NCBI GenBank assembly: GCA_964633845.1 | Contig: CAZWLA010000008.1 | Span: 1 to 40,202 of the forward strand | DNA from: JADHTT01 sp964633845 | Lineage (GTDB): Bacteria > Campylobacterota > Campylobacteria > Campylobacterales > Arcobacteraceae | Reading direction: 5' to 3' | DNA length: 40,202 nt | Shown here: piece by piece, positions 25,800 to 34,796 of the stretch | How the letters are laid out: each line of letters opens with the position of its first letter | Position numbering within the stretch: position 1 is the stretch's first letter | Notes under the pieces: generated by a model | What the model saw: only the letters and a program-made list of their open reading frames with translations | Databases searched by the model: none | Told to the model about the DNA's origin: nothing | Position numbers and translations under genes: made by a program

Positions 25800-26420
25800 A
25801 TGGGATTTATAAAAAAACCAACTAATACTAATGCACTAATTAATGGTGCTGGTGCTTTAGGTAGAGGTATTTCACAAGCTGGACAAAGTGCATTTAATTT
25901 AGGTGATGATAAACAAAAACAAGGCAATATAAATAGGGATCATGATTTTAAAGCTAGTGAATCTAAAAGAAAGCAAGGCAATATAAATAGGGATCATGAT
26001 TTTAAAGCTAGTGAATCTAAAAGAAAGCAAGGTAATATTGATAAGAAATATAATGATGAACAAGCAACTAAACAAGCTAATATAAGTGCTTATAAAAAAC
26101 TTCATCCAAAAACTACTGCTGGTTTAAATGATGAAGAGATTTATGCTTTAGGATCAAAAATAACTGCTATTCACAATGACAATACAAAGATGAAATTCAA
26201 CGATAGTTATACTGATCCTGATGGAAATAGAATGGGTGTATTTACAACTGGTAAAAAAGATGCTAATGGTCAACCAGTATATAAAACAATTAACTTTGGT
26301 AAAGTGAAAGTAAATACTAAAGCTGGTGATGGCGAAGCAACTCTTGAAGATCTAAATAGAATCAACAAAGAGCAATTTAGAAAACTTAATAAAAACATAG
26401 AATCTTTTGAGATAAATTAA
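25800..26420 (+). CDS. Putative ejection protein with 18-residue tandem repeat
   Basis: A 206-aa protein with GGGGTG just before ATG. The N-terminus (about 12-38) is Gly/Ala-rich (NGAGALGRGISQAGQSAFNL). Residues about 40-80 hold an 18-residue repeat (KQGNINRDHDFKASESKR), encoded by a perfect 54-bp DNA duplication. The rest is a mixed domain with DPDGNRMGVFTTGKKDANG. It pairs with the 92-aa protein upstream and precedes the 1932-aa polyvalent protein. A likely member of the ejection set. Confidence 0.5.
   Translation: MGFIKKPTNTNALINGAGALGRGISQAGQSAFNLGDDKQKQGNINRDHDFKASESKRKQGNINRDHDFKASESKRKQGNIDKKYNDEQATKQANISAYKKLHPKTTAGLNDEEIYALGSKITAIHNDNTKMKFNDSYTDPDGNRMGVFTTGKKDANGQPVYKTINFGKVKVNTKAGDGEATLEDLNRINKEQFRKLNKNIESFEIN
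25920..26035 (+). repeat. 54-bp in-frame tandem duplication
   Basis: The sequence starting caaggcaatataaatag at 25920 is repeated at 25974, and a partial, slightly diverged copy starts at 26028. The 54-bp period preserves the reading frame and creates the 18-residue repeat. The near-perfect DNA identity suggests a recent slippage or recombination event, so copy number may vary among relatives. Confidence 0.9.
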
Positions 26421-26431
26421 TAAGACAAAAA
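26421..26431 (+). promoter_or_regulatory. TAAGACAAAAA intergenic motif upstream of the polyvalent protein gene
   Basis: Third copy of the recurring motif, directly after the stop codon at 26420 and before the 1932-aa gene. AT-rich DNA with ATATATAAG follows about 20 bases on, which may be a -10 region. An independent promoter for the giant gene is possible. Confidence 0.35.
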
Positions 26432-26486
26432 GTATCTCAATACTAACTAATATATAAGATAGACTAAATTAAGGAGAGTTTATCTT

Positions 26487-29400
26487 ATGGCAAAAATAAG
26501 TGAAATACTATCAGAAGAAGAACTTAATACATTAAAAGAAACAAAATCAAGAGATGAAATTATTGCTATTGCAAGGCAACGATATAAAGAATCTAATCCA
26601 CAACCAAGCAAACCTCAAAAAACAGTAGCACAAGCATTAGACAATAGTGTTTATACAGAAGATAGCTTAGTTGGTTCTGCTTTAAGAGGTGTAACAACAA
26701 GTGCAATAAGACTTATGAATCTAGCAGATGGTGCTAGTGAGATGATAGGTCTTGATTTAGTAGGTGATAAATATACACAAGCTGGAAATGATGCTTTAGA
26801 AGTATTTGAAAAGCAAAAAGAGAAAGCTAGTAATCAAGGAAATTGGAGTGATGTTACACCACAAAGACTTGAAGAAAAAAAGAAACTTCAAGAACAAAGC
26901 CAAAATGCTAATGGTTTAATGGAAAATATTGGTGCTGGTATTGATCAGATGGTAGATGTAGCTACTAATCCAAACGAATGGACTGGTCAAGGTGCTGTAG
27001 AGATGCTAACAGATCCACTAAATGCTTTATCGTTTGGTGCTGGATCACTAGCTTCAAAGTTTGGTCGTACTTTAGTACAAAAAGGTTTCATAGGTGCTGG
27101 TGCTGGTACTATTGAAGGTGCTACAATCAATAGTGGTAGTGAATATATCATAGCAAAAGGTCAAGGTAAAAGTGATGAAGAAGCTTCAAAGATAGCTATT
27201 CAAAGTGCTGGTGGTGGTGCTATGGCTGGTGCTGGATTTGGTGGTGCTGGTGGTATGATAACTAGTAAACCTAAATCAAATGGTGAAACTTCCACGGGTG
27301 ATGTAATCCCGCAGGAACGAGGACAAAGTAGTGAAAGTTCTATAAATAATGTAAATGAAACTGTATCATCTAATCCATTAATGACAACAAGTCAAATACA
27401 AGAAAAGATGGCTGAAACTTCAAACTTTAATAGTTTAGAGAAAGTTAAAATAATAGATACTGCTGAACAAGAATCTAAGCAAATGCACGAGCAAACTAAA
27501 GTACAACTTGAAGAAGCAATAGCAAATGGTGCTAGTTTAGAAGATATGATAGTTATTAGAGATAATGTAGAAGTTACACAAGCAGAACAACAAGTAACAT
27601 CAATTATCAATGATGGTGAAACACCCTCACCTAGACTTAATGGGTTTAGAATAATAAATGTAATTGAAGATACTATAACTAATAGTGACATGACACCTGA
27701 TGATGTATTTACAAAGCTTAGAAGTGAAAATGTAAAACAAGAATTAGCAAAAGTTGCTAGTCAAGCTTACAAAGAAAAGAATACAGATATACTACAAGAT
27801 TATATATCTAATAAATTAGCTACACATTTAGAAGTAGAAAACCAAACTTTATTAAATGATATACAAGTAAAAGCACAACAATATAATCTTGAAAAAATTG
27901 CAGATGAAAAAGCATGGAGTGTATCACCTACTAAAAAAACTATTGATGATCTTATAGCAAATGATATTGGTGAAGATTTTGTAAATGATTCACAAAAGCA
28001 GATGATATATGAGCTTAATAAAATTGGACTTGTAGAAGATATATCAGTTGATAATATTAAACAAAAGCTAAATACCAATATTCCAAAAGGTGTAACTGGT
28101 GTATATAATACTAAAAATAAAGATATAACTGTCGATAACACTACATCTAAAATTGATAGGATGCAGATACTTACACATGAATATATACATGGTGCTAGTG
28201 TGAAGCTATTGGAACTTGACAAACAATTCAAATCAGATATTACATCACTTATGAATGGTGCAAAAAAGCAAACTAAAAACAAAGAACAATATGGTTTTAC
28301 TAATGTTGATGAATTTGTAAGTGAAGCTTTTTCAAATCCAGTATTTGCAAAAGAACTTAATGATATGAAGCTAACAGTAAAATTGAAAGAAAAGTATGCT
28401 GTATCTGACAATATACAATCTGTATGGGATTTAGTAGTAGATCAGTTTCAAAAGGTGGTTAGTCTAACTACTGGTAAAGATTTTAAAATAAACAAAGATA
28501 GTTATTTTGAATCTATTAATGATATGTTTGCTAAGAAAATACAAGAGCTTGAAACAATCAGATCTCAAAGAATCATGGATGAATCAAGTTTAAAAAATGA
28601 TCATTTAGCTAATCCAAAGATGCTAAGTGATTTTGAAAAGCTACAACTTCATCCACGATATGATGAACTAATTGATATGAGAAAAGATGTGAGTGCTAAA
28701 GATTCACGATCACCAAACAATAGAGTTCAAACTAGACAAGTGATTAAAGACAATGATAAACTTGGTGGCGAAGATAGAACAAAAGTAGTAGGTGCTATAG
28801 ATGAAAAAAATTACAATCATGATTTTGCACTAACAAAACAAGATATTAAAGCTATAGAAGATGGAAAGATCACACCAGAACTAGAACAAAAACTAAAAGA
28901 TGATCTTACTGTACTTGATACACATCCTGATTGGAGTGTACCAGATGATATAAATATGAGACTAACTAAAGAGCTTATGGGTGATGATTATTCTAGTAAT
29001 AAATATGTAAATAAAGATGGTGATATTGTAGAGAATGGCAAGGTGTTGTTTAGTATAAATAAACAAGATAAAACAATAGACTTCAAAGCACTTGATAACT
29101 TTGCACAACCTATTCCAAAACCAAAAAATGTACTAAATTTTGTGAATGATTTTAAAAAGCCAATTAAAACTGCTATTGGTGATTTAACTATTGATGTGAA
29201 CTACTTACTTAATAAATCTTTAGAACGGGATGATGGAGCTAGAATTGATTTTATGAATTTAGTTAAACCAACTTTAGAAGAACCAGCATATATTATTAAG
29301 CACAAGGGTACATTTAATTTTATAAAACCATTTATAAATGAAAAAGATAAAGTAAAAAAGTTTTTAAGTGTAGTGTCTGATAGAGATGGTTATGTAAAAG

Positions 29401-32285
29401 TAGTTACTGCCCATAAGTTTAGTAATACTGATATAAGAAATATTGTAAAAAATGGAGAAGTTATTGAGGATTTTGTAAGTGGGACTACAAACCTACACCA
29501 GTCCCAAGCCAAGCTGAATCTTAAAGATTCTACAGTAGGTAGCTCACTAGATAAAAGTATACCAAAAGATAACACAAAAAGTCAAGGAGATAATAATGGA
29601 AGCACTACAGATAAAAAGGCAGATACAAAAAACTTGGAACAATCAAGAAAGAAACGAGATAGTAAATCAAATAACAAATCCAACAAACACAGATACTCTA
29701 AGAAATCATCTAAAGATGATAGAGGAGATCTTGGGTCAAATAACGGTGATGCTAGGCTATCCACTAAGCATAAGTCAATGGAAGAACAGCCAACCTCTAA
29801 AGATATTAGCACAGTTATTTCCGAATTTGACAACGACAAAGTGGTACAGTCAAAAGATAGCAAAACTTTCAAAGAGATAAAGTTTCATAAAACACAAGAA
29901 GATTCACTTGGCGCTGATACAGTTAGTGTTGCAGATATTGAAACCATACCATCAAGTAAGTTTAGTACCACTAAAGCATCTAAACAAAAATCATACCATC
30001 CTTTAAAACAAACTATGAGCATAGGTTATGGAGATAGAATAGTTGGTGTTCAAAAACAAGATAGTAATATATTGGTTGGGAGAGATAAAAATAAACAGTA
30101 TTTTACTGTATCTAAAGATATTGTAATAGATAGATTAAAAAGAGACACAAGTATTCTTTTCCACAAAAAGCAAGAAGATTCATTAAGTGCAATGTCAAGT
30201 ATTGGTAAAAAATACAATGATGGTGTAGATAATATAATAGATGTTGGATATGATAAATTATTTGGATTAGGTGAAAAGTTTGTAACACCAGCTAAAAATG
30301 TACTTGATGGTATGGGTGTAAAAGGTGCAAAAAATGCTAAGTGGTTTGAGATAACTAAGCTACAAAAAGAACTAAATGAAGTTATTAATGATTTTAAAAT
30401 AGGTAAGGCAAAGGTCTATGATGAAGCAAATAATATTAAAACTGCACTTGATGGTTTAAGTAAAGAAGATAGTAAAAATCTTTTAAAAGTTATGAATGGT
30501 GATATGGATCTAAAAGATTTAAGGGGTGATTTACATACTACATATAATATATTTAGAAATCAAATAGATCAAAATGCAAATGAATTAGTAGATCTTGGGC
30601 TACTAAGTGCTGATGATAAAATTGAAAACTATGTAAAAAGGTATTATGAAGATTATATAAAAGAAAATGAGACTGTATATTCTTCTGCTGGTGTAGCATA
30701 TGATAAGTTCAAAAAAAGAAAAGATCTAAGCTATGATGAGAGAGTTAAACTTGGTATGGTGGAAGATAGTAGTTTTGTAATATCTAATACTATTGCTGAA
30801 CAAAATATACTCATGCAAAAAGCTAAGGTATTACAATCACTAGCTGATGAGTTTGGAGTTGATGAAGCAAATGCACCTGATAACTATGTAAAAATATCTG
30901 ATGAAACTGTAAAGCATGGTGTAAAAAAATGGGGTGCATTAGCTGGAAAATATGTACCAAAAGAACTAAAACAAGAACTAAATCAAGCTAGGATGATTAG
31001 TGGTGAGTTTAGAGCATGGGAAGATGGACTATATCCTATAGTGGATCATCTAAAAGTTAATATGACTGTAAAAAATCCAGCTACTCATATATATAATATT
31101 GCATCCAATTTATTACTTAGTTTTTTAAATGGTGATATGTATCATGTAGCAAAGGTTATGCACATGAGATCTAATAAACCAGATGAGTTTAAGGCACTTG
31201 TACAAAAAGCAAATGATCATGGTCTTAATTCATATTTAGATGATTTTGAAACTGCACAAACTTTTACATCTAAAAATGGTAAAAAAGCTGGGATCATGCA
31301 AACTATATTTAAAGAGCTATATATGGCACAAGATTCTAATAGTGGTCAAGCTATGCGAAAACTTTATGATTGGGAAGATAAGATCTTTAAAGTTGCTGGA
31401 TTTAAAAAGCTACTTGATCAAGGGATGGAAGAAAAATCTGCATATAAACAAGCTGTAGAAGTTTATGTAGATTATTCTACACCACTACCATCTGCACTTA
31501 GATTTGTTGATAAGGGTGGATTGATGCCATTTTTACATTATCAATACAAAGCTACACCAGCTGTAGCAAAAGTAATTATGAAGAATCCTATAAAAAGTTT
31601 AATTCTTGGTACTGGTATAGCATCTATTGGTGGTTTACGAGGTCAAAATGAAGATGAAAAATATATGAAGCCTGAATGGATGGAAGATAAACTTTTAAAT
31701 ATGTTCTATACAAAAGAATGGGTAAGACTTGGTAATGGATATTATTTTAATGCTGGTAGGATGATACCAGGTACTAAACTTGATTTTGATTTTGGTGGAT
31801 TTTGGACAGGTGGAATGTACATAATAGATAATAAAACACCACTTGGATATAGCATAAGTAATAAGTACGATAATGAGATGGAAAAATATGCTAAACAAGT
31901 TCTTGTAAGTATGGAAAGCTATTTACCATCTATTACATTTGGTAGATATGGTCAAAGACTTACAAAACAAGCATTAGGTGAAGCTGGGATAATTGAAGAA
32001 CCTATTAATAGAGTAACAAAAAAACCTGATACTACTGGTGCAATTGTACAAAGGGCTTTAGGTATTAGAGAAGTTAATGAGAAAAAAGAGTTAAAATCTA
32101 AACTAAAAAAAGCTAAAAATGCTAGAAAATATCATGATAAAAAAGATGGTGCAACATATAAGGACAAAAAAGACAATGAGAAAGAATACAATTCTAATGC
32201 ACGAAGAATAAAAAAAGCTGGTAAAAAAGTTGGATTTAATCTGGATGCGAATGACAAGGTTAAAGATCCTAGATTTGATTTTTAA
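26487..32285 (+). CDS. Large polyvalent (ejected) protein with zincin and PBECR-like nuclease regions
   Basis: A 1932-aa protein, last in the late operon, with AAGGAG upstream. From the N-terminus: a helical start, then a Gly/Ala-rich hydrophobic region (about 195-260). A HEYIHG zinc-metallopeptidase motif lies near residue 563. A region at about 880-1010 (TLEEPAYIIKHKGTFNFIKP ... VVTAHKFSNTDIRNIV) resembles PBECR/barnase-EndoU-type nuclease domains of phage polyvalent proteins. A Ser/Lys/Asn low-complexity linker follows (about 1015-1100). The C-terminal 700 residues include KNPATHIYNIASNLLLSFLN and GGLMPFLHYQYKATPAVAKV, typical of large polyvalent protein-associated regions. Proteins of this class are packaged in virions and enter the host with the DNA, where their enzymes act on host targets. 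Domain names are by recognition, not search. Confidence 0.75.
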   Translation: MAKISEILSEEELNTLKETKSRDEIIAIARQRYKESNPQPSKPQKTVAQALDNSVYTEDSLVGSALRGVTTSAIRLMNLADGASEMIGLDLVGDKYTQAGNDALEVFEKQKEKASNQGNWSDVTPQRLEEKKKLQEQSQNANGLMENIGAGIDQMVDVATNPNEWTGQGAVEMLTDPLNALSFGAGSLASKFGRTLVQKGFIGAGAGTIEGATINSGSEYIIAKGQGKSDEEASKIAIQSAGGGAMAGAGFGGAGGMITSKPKSNGETSTGDVIPQERGQSSESSINNVNETVSSNPLMTTSQIQEKMAETSNFNSLEKVKIIDTAEQESKQMHEQTKVQLEEAIANGASLEDMIVIRDNVEVTQAEQQVTSIINDGETPSPRLNGFRIINVIEDTITNSDMTPDDVFTKLRSENVKQELAKVASQAYKEKNTDILQDYISNKLATHLEVENQTLLNDIQVKAQQYNLEKIADEKAWSVSPTKKTIDDLIANDIGEDFVNDSQKQMIYELNKIGLVEDISVDNIKQKLNTNIPKGVTGVYNTKNKDITVDNTTSKIDRMQILTHEYIHGASVKLLELDKQFKSDITSLMNGAKKQTKNKEQYGFTNVDEFVSEAFSNPVFAKELNDMKLTVKLKEKYAVSDNIQSVWDLVVDQFQKVVSLTTGKDFKINKDSYFESINDMFAKKIQELETIRSQRIMDESSLKNDHLANPKMLSDFEKLQLHPRYDELIDMRKDVSAKDSRSPNNRVQTRQVIKDNDKLGGEDRTKVVGAIDEKNYNHDFALTKQDIKAIEDGKITPELEQKLKDDLTVLDTHPDWSVPDDINMRLTKELMGDDYSSNKYVNKDGDIVENGKVLFSINKQDKTIDFKALDNFAQPIPKPKNVLNFVNDFKKPIKTAIGDLTIDVNYLLNKSLERDDGARIDFMNLVKPTLEEPAYIIKHKGTFNFIKPFINEKDKVKKFLSVVSDRDGYVKVVTAHKFSNTDIRNIVKNGEVIEDFVSGTTNLHQSQAKLNLKDSTVGSSLDKSIPKDNTKSQGDNNGSTTDKKADTKNLEQSRKKRDSKSNNKSNKHRYSKKSSKDDRGDLGSNNGDARLSTKHKSMEEQPTSKDISTVISEFDNDKVVQSKDSKTFKEIKFHKTQEDSLGADTVSVADIETIPSSKFSTTKASKQKSYHPLKQTMSIGYGDRIVGVQKQDSNILVGRDKNKQYFTVSKDIVIDRLKRDTSILFHKKQEDSLSAMSSIGKKYNDGVDNIIDVGYDKLFGLGEKFVTPAKNVLDGMGVKGAKNAKWFEITKLQKELNEVINDFKIGKAKVYDEANNIKTALDGLSKEDSKNLLKVMNGDMDLKDLRGDLHTTYNIFRNQIDQNANELVDLGLLSADDKIENYVKRYYEDYIKENETVYSSAGVAYDKFKKRKDLSYDERVKLGMVEDSSFVISNTIAEQNILMQKAKVLQSLADEFGVDEANAPDNYVKISDETVKHGVKKWGALAGKYVPKELKQELNQARMISGEFRAWEDGLYPIVDHLKVNMTVKNPATHIYNIASNLLLSFLNGDMYHVAKVMHMRSNKPDEFKALVQKANDHGLNSYLDDFETAQTFTSKNGKKAGIMQTIFKELYMAQDSNSGQAMRKLYDWEDKIFKVAGFKKLLDQGMEEKSAYKQAVEVYVDYSTPLPSALRFVDKGGLMPFLHYQYKATPAVAKVIMKNPIKSLILGTGIASIGGLRGQNEDEKYMKPEWMEDKLLNMFYTKEWVRLGNGYYFNAGRMIPGTKLDFDFGGFWTGGMYIIDNKTPLGYSISNKYDNEMEKYAKQVLVSMESYLPSITFGRYGQRLTKQALGEAGIIEEPINRVTKKPDTTGAIVQRALGIREVNEKKELKSKLKKAKNARKYHDKKDGATYKDKKDNEKEYNSNARRIKKAGKKVGFNLDANDKVKDPRFDF

Positions 32286-32310
32286 TTTTTTTCAATTATT
32301 CCTTAATTTG

Positions 32311-32351
32311 ATATAGCCCCTATTTTCTTTACAGTTTAGTTGGGGCTATAT
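32311..32351 (+). terminator. Intrinsic terminator of the late operon
   Basis: A perfect 10-bp stem (atatagcccc at 32311-32320 with ggggctatat at 32342-32351) around a 21-base loop, followed by TTTT, 26 bases after the stop codon of the polyvalent protein gene. It would end rightward late transcription before the convergent early operon. There is no U-run on the minus strand, so it is probably one-directional. Confidence 0.75.
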
Positions 32352-32543
32352 TTTACTTTCAAAAGTGCCAAAGGCTCAATACAATCCTGTAGTTAAAATT
32401 TTAAACAACTTGTTATGCTCTTGACTTTATGACACTTATGAAAATAGCTTGACACATATTTAAAACTTCAAGCTATAGTCACTTAAAATATTTGCAAATT
32501 TATTTATTTCGGCTATGTGTTGTTACCGATATTTTATCCTTAT
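32352..32543. other. Non-coding spacer between convergent operons
   Basis: No ORF is convincing. On the plus strand TTGACA (32452) with TATAGT about 19 bases downstream resembles a promoter. Transcription from it would run into the 3' ends of the leftward genes as antisense RNA. Possibly chance. No other structure was noticed. Confidence 0.35.
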
Positions 32544-32816
32544 TTAATAATCTATTATTTTGCCATGTGTTTTTTCATACAGTTCAACATATTTCTTTTT
32601 TGCCATATCAACATCTAATAAAATTCCATACGATTTCCCATGATAATCTTGGATTTTAAATTTCCCACTTTTCATTTTGTATAATGTTAAATTACTTCTT
32701 TTCTTACAAGCTGTATATTTCTTTCTAGTAATATTGATTGCCATATCTTCATATTTGCCACCCATTTTTCTTAGCATATCAAATGCTAAACCTTGTGGTA
32801 TTATTTTATCACTCAT
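32544..32816 (-). CDS. Hypothetical basic protein, last gene of the leftward early operon
   Basis: A 90-aa Lys-rich protein. GAGGAG lies 8 bases before the ATG, inside the end of the upstream gene. It has a helical N-terminus (GLAFDMLRKMGGKYEDMAI), a basic middle (TRKKYTACKKRSNL) and a strand-turn part (MKSGKFKIQDYHGKSYGILL). Charge and size would fit a nucleic-acid-binding accessory protein. No family recognised. Confidence 0.6.
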   Translation of the reverse strand: MSDKIIPQGLAFDMLRKMGGKYEDMAINITRKKYTACKKRSNLTLYKMKSGKFKIQDYHGKSYGILLDVDMAKKKYVELYEKTHGKIIDY

Positions 32817-32818
32817 AT

Positions 32819-33139
32819 CTAAATCTCCTCTATTGTGATTTTATATTTTTTACTTACTGGCATCCCTGAAAGATAGTCACCTACACCCTCTGTATCTCTA
32901 CTATCTAAGCACATTATCTTTTTAAACTTTTTCGTATCTTTATTTATATGATCAATCCCTAACTGTAAACAGTCCTCACACATAGATACATGCAATTCAT
33001 AGTTGATAGTTAAATCTTGACTAACTTTATTTGGTACAATTGTTTTAATTCTAATGAGCTTTTCTTTTTGCTGATCACATATATTACAAAACTTCATATC
33101 TATACCTATATCATTTATTACATTCATTTTGCTTTTCAT
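32819..33139 (-). CDS. Small zinc-ribbon-like protein
   Basis: A 106-aa protein with two CxxC pairs: CNICDQQ (about 18-24) and CEDCLQL (about 54-60). That spacing suits a zinc ribbon. GGAG lies 7 bases before the ATG. It is downstream of the PAPS-reductase-like gene (53-bp gap) and directly followed by the 90-aa gene. A DNA- or protein-binding role is inferred from the Cys motif; no named family. Confidence 0.65.
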   Translation of the reverse strand: MKSKMNVINDIGIDMKFCNICDQQKEKLIRIKTIVPNKVSQDLTINYELHVSMCEDCLQLGIDHINKDTKKFKKIMCLDSRDTEGVGDYLSGMPVSKKYKITIEEI

Positions 33140-33192
33140 CTAAATTCTCCAATTCTTTGTTATTTATATGTTCAGTCTATACCATTAAATAA

Positions 33193-33990
33193 TTATTTAC
33201 ACATACAACTTAGTTCATTGTCATCTAAACTAAAATTAAAAGTACCTTGCATATCTTTTTTCTTAAATCTCTTTTCTAATTCTTCAAGTGGTGTCCAAAT
33301 TTCATCTTTATAAAAAAAGTTTTTTGATACTGCATCATTTTCTTTACACCAATCTTCTAGTCCTTCTGCATATTCAAAATGATGGTTATAGTGTTTCCAT
33401 AACATGAACCACGATTTTTCACTTTGCTTCGGGCATAAAAAGCATCCAGTTCTAGTGTAATGATTATAAAGTGGATTGTATATGCTCATCTTTTTAAGAT
33501 ACTCGGATATATCTTTTTCATTCCACTTCCAATCATAAAGTGGATATCTAAAATTACTTTTCATATTTTCAAGTGCATCACCACGATTGTTTAAAACTTC
33601 ATGGTATGTATATCCGTTGTAGTGGATACAATCATCATTTAAAGTCTTGCAAAACTTTTCGATTCTTACTATTTTTAAATCTCTTGTACAATCATCACTT
33701 CCAATGACTCTAGTGATACCTTTTGGTTTTCCAATCCGTTCAGGCTTTGCCCTATCTCCTAAAGGTCGCTTAACTATATCTTCATAAGTTTTACCAGTTA
33801 AATATGTAATTGATTTATTAACTTTCCATTGTAAATACTTATCAAGCTTTTCAAGATATTCATACATCACATCAAATTCGGCACCAGTATCGCAAAACAC
33901 AATATAATCAAGTGGCATTTTTAATTCTAACATTCTTACAACCATCGCTGTACTGTCTTGACCACCGCTTAAACTTGCTATATGTTTCAT
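33193..33990 (-). CDS. PAPS-reductase/PP-loop ATP-pyrophosphatase-like enzyme
   Basis: A 265-aa member of the adenine nucleotide alpha-hydrolase superfamily. The PP-loop SGGQDS is at residues 8-13 and a FCDTGAEF strand-loop follows. The middle has SDDCTRDLKI (conserved in phage PAPS reductase-like proteins). TGCFLCPKQ (near 182) supplies a CxxC and the C-terminus ends in a further CMC pair. Enzymes of this type activate a substrate with ATP, in sulphur assimilation, tRNA thiolation, or phage/host DNA modification (DndC-like). Which reaction applies here is unknown. No partner modification genes are seen. The upstream neighbour is a broken ParA-like gene. The ribosome-binding site is weak. Confidence 0.8.
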   Translation of the reverse strand: MKHIASLSGGQDSTAMVVRMLELKMPLDYIVFCDTGAEFDVMYEYLEKLDKYLQWKVNKSITYLTGKTYEDIVKRPLGDRAKPERIGKPKGITRVIGSDDCTRDLKIVRIEKFCKTLNDDCIHYNGYTYHEVLNNRGDALENMKSNFRYPLYDWKWNEKDISEYLKKMSIYNPLYNHYTRTGCFLCPKQSEKSWFMLWKHYNHHFEYAEGLEDWCKENDAVSKNFFYKDEIWTPLEELEKRFKKKDMQGTFNFSLDDNELSCMCK

Positions 33991-34049
33991 TTTAAGCTAC
34001 TTTTCTTTTGCTATTTTTTTCTCATTACTGATATTCCACCTTTTCATAT

Positions 34050-34436
34050 TCAATTACCCATAAACATAGAAAAACCAAGTACATCATGTATAGAAGCCAT
34101 TAAAGGCACTATAATATGATCTGCTTTTTCAATAGCAAAACGATTTATATCAGAATCAAAACCACCAGTATCAACAACAATAATATCATCTTTATGTATT
34201 TCAAATATAGATGATAAAGCTAATAAACCATCTGGATTTGAATATATTTTGAATCCAGTTTATTTTGCTGTATTGATTCTAATATCATTAATACAAGTAA
34301 GTGTTAACTGTTGATCTGTATCTACAATAACAATCTTAGAGTTTGTCTTTTGTTTATATCTTAAAGCATTTGCTATGTGCCATGCTGTGGTTGATTTTCT
34401 ACTACCACCTTTTGAATGTGCGAATGTGATTATCAT
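34050..34436 (-). pseudogene. Broken ParA/MinD-like ATPase
   Basis: Reading leftward from ATG 34436 gives MIITFAHSKGGSRKSTTAWH and IVIVDTDQQ, then an in-frame TAA at 34260-34262 (codon 59). The same frame continues with DDIIVVDTGGFDSDINRFAI and IIVPLM, to a TGA at 34050-34052. The deviant Walker A (KGG-K-ST) with Arg where the P-loop needs Gly/Val, the Walker A' VDTD and the Walker B VVDTGG identify a ParA-like partition ATPase. It is also shorter than ParA relatives (128 codons against about 200 or more) and lacks the C-terminal part. So it is a decayed gene with an altered P-loop, an internal stop and a lost 3' end. It suggests an ancestor with plasmid-like maintenance. Confidence 0.85.
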
Positions 34437-34495
34437 TGGTTACCCTTTTTTTCTATCTCTCTTATAAGTTCATTAAAATCAATTGATTCTGTCAT
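34433..34495 (-). CDS. 20-aa micro-ORF upstream of the ParA remnant
   Basis: Begins 3 bases after the stop codon of the 65-aa zinc-finger gene and ends in an ATGA overlap with the ParA-like start. AAAGG lies 7 bases before the ATG. The peptide MTESIDFNELIREIEKKGNQ is a single acidic-then-basic helix. It could be a leader peptide that couples translation of the downstream gene, or the remnant of a longer gene. Too short to assign. Confidence 0.5.
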   Translation of the reverse strand: MTESIDFNELIREIEKKGNQ

Positions 34496-34498
34496 GTT

Positions 34499-34696
34499 TT
34501 AACCTTTGTTATTTATTATTTTTTTTACTAAATCATTTTTTCTTGATCGTTCTGCTCTTTTTCTGCATGTACTGTTTTTATATGTTTGTCTGCCTGATAT
34601 ATCTTGACCACAACCACAAGCACATCTATCAAAAGTAATCTGTTCTATAAATACTTTATAATGTATTCCATCAACTTTTATGCAATAGTTTTTCAT
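34499..34696 (-). CDS. Small Cys-rich zinc-finger-like protein
   Basis: A 65-aa protein with AAGGGG 4 bases before ATG. The core CACGCGQDISGRQTYKNSTC (about 25-44) followed by RKRAERSRK contains four Cys and then a basic stretch, like small zinc ribbons that bind nucleic acid. It precedes the micro-ORF and ParA remnant in the same operon. No named family. Probably an early DNA-binding or regulatory protein. Confidence 0.65.
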   Translation of the reverse strand: MKNYCIKVDGIHYKVFIEQITFDRCACGCGQDISGRQTYKNSTCRKRAERSRKNDLVKKIINNKG

Positions 34697-34772
34697 TGAT
34701 CCCCTTTTTTAATTGATTTAGGATATAATCCTTAATCAATCCCAAAGAGTACCAGTCTTTGAGATCTGTTAA

Positions 34773-34791
34773 AGATTAATTAAATTAATCT
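34773..34791. promoter_or_regulatory. 9-bp perfect inverted repeat between early genes
   Basis: agattaatt-a-aattaatct forms a perfect inverted repeat with a one-base centre. It lies just 3' of the 32-aa ORF at 34797-34895 and upstream of the 65-aa gene on the leftward strand. It could be an operator for a dimeric regulator. The AT-rich composition makes chance possible. Confidence 0.35.
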
Positions 34792-34796
34792 ACTTA

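Noticed and set aside
7618..27302. 14-base match acttccacgggtga at 7618 and 27289
   Set aside because: Both encode a Thr-Ser-Thr-Gly linker; too short and no structure around it, probably chance or shared linker coding.
29596..29880. Plus-strand 94-aa ORF inside the polyvalent gene
   Set aside because: Out-of-frame overlap with a low-complexity linker of the 1932-aa protein; codon pattern belongs to the host frame.
32452..32481. TTGACA...TATAGT promoter-like pair on the plus strand
   Set aside because: Spacing of 19 is loose and no rightward gene follows; kept only as a low-confidence note in the spacer entry.
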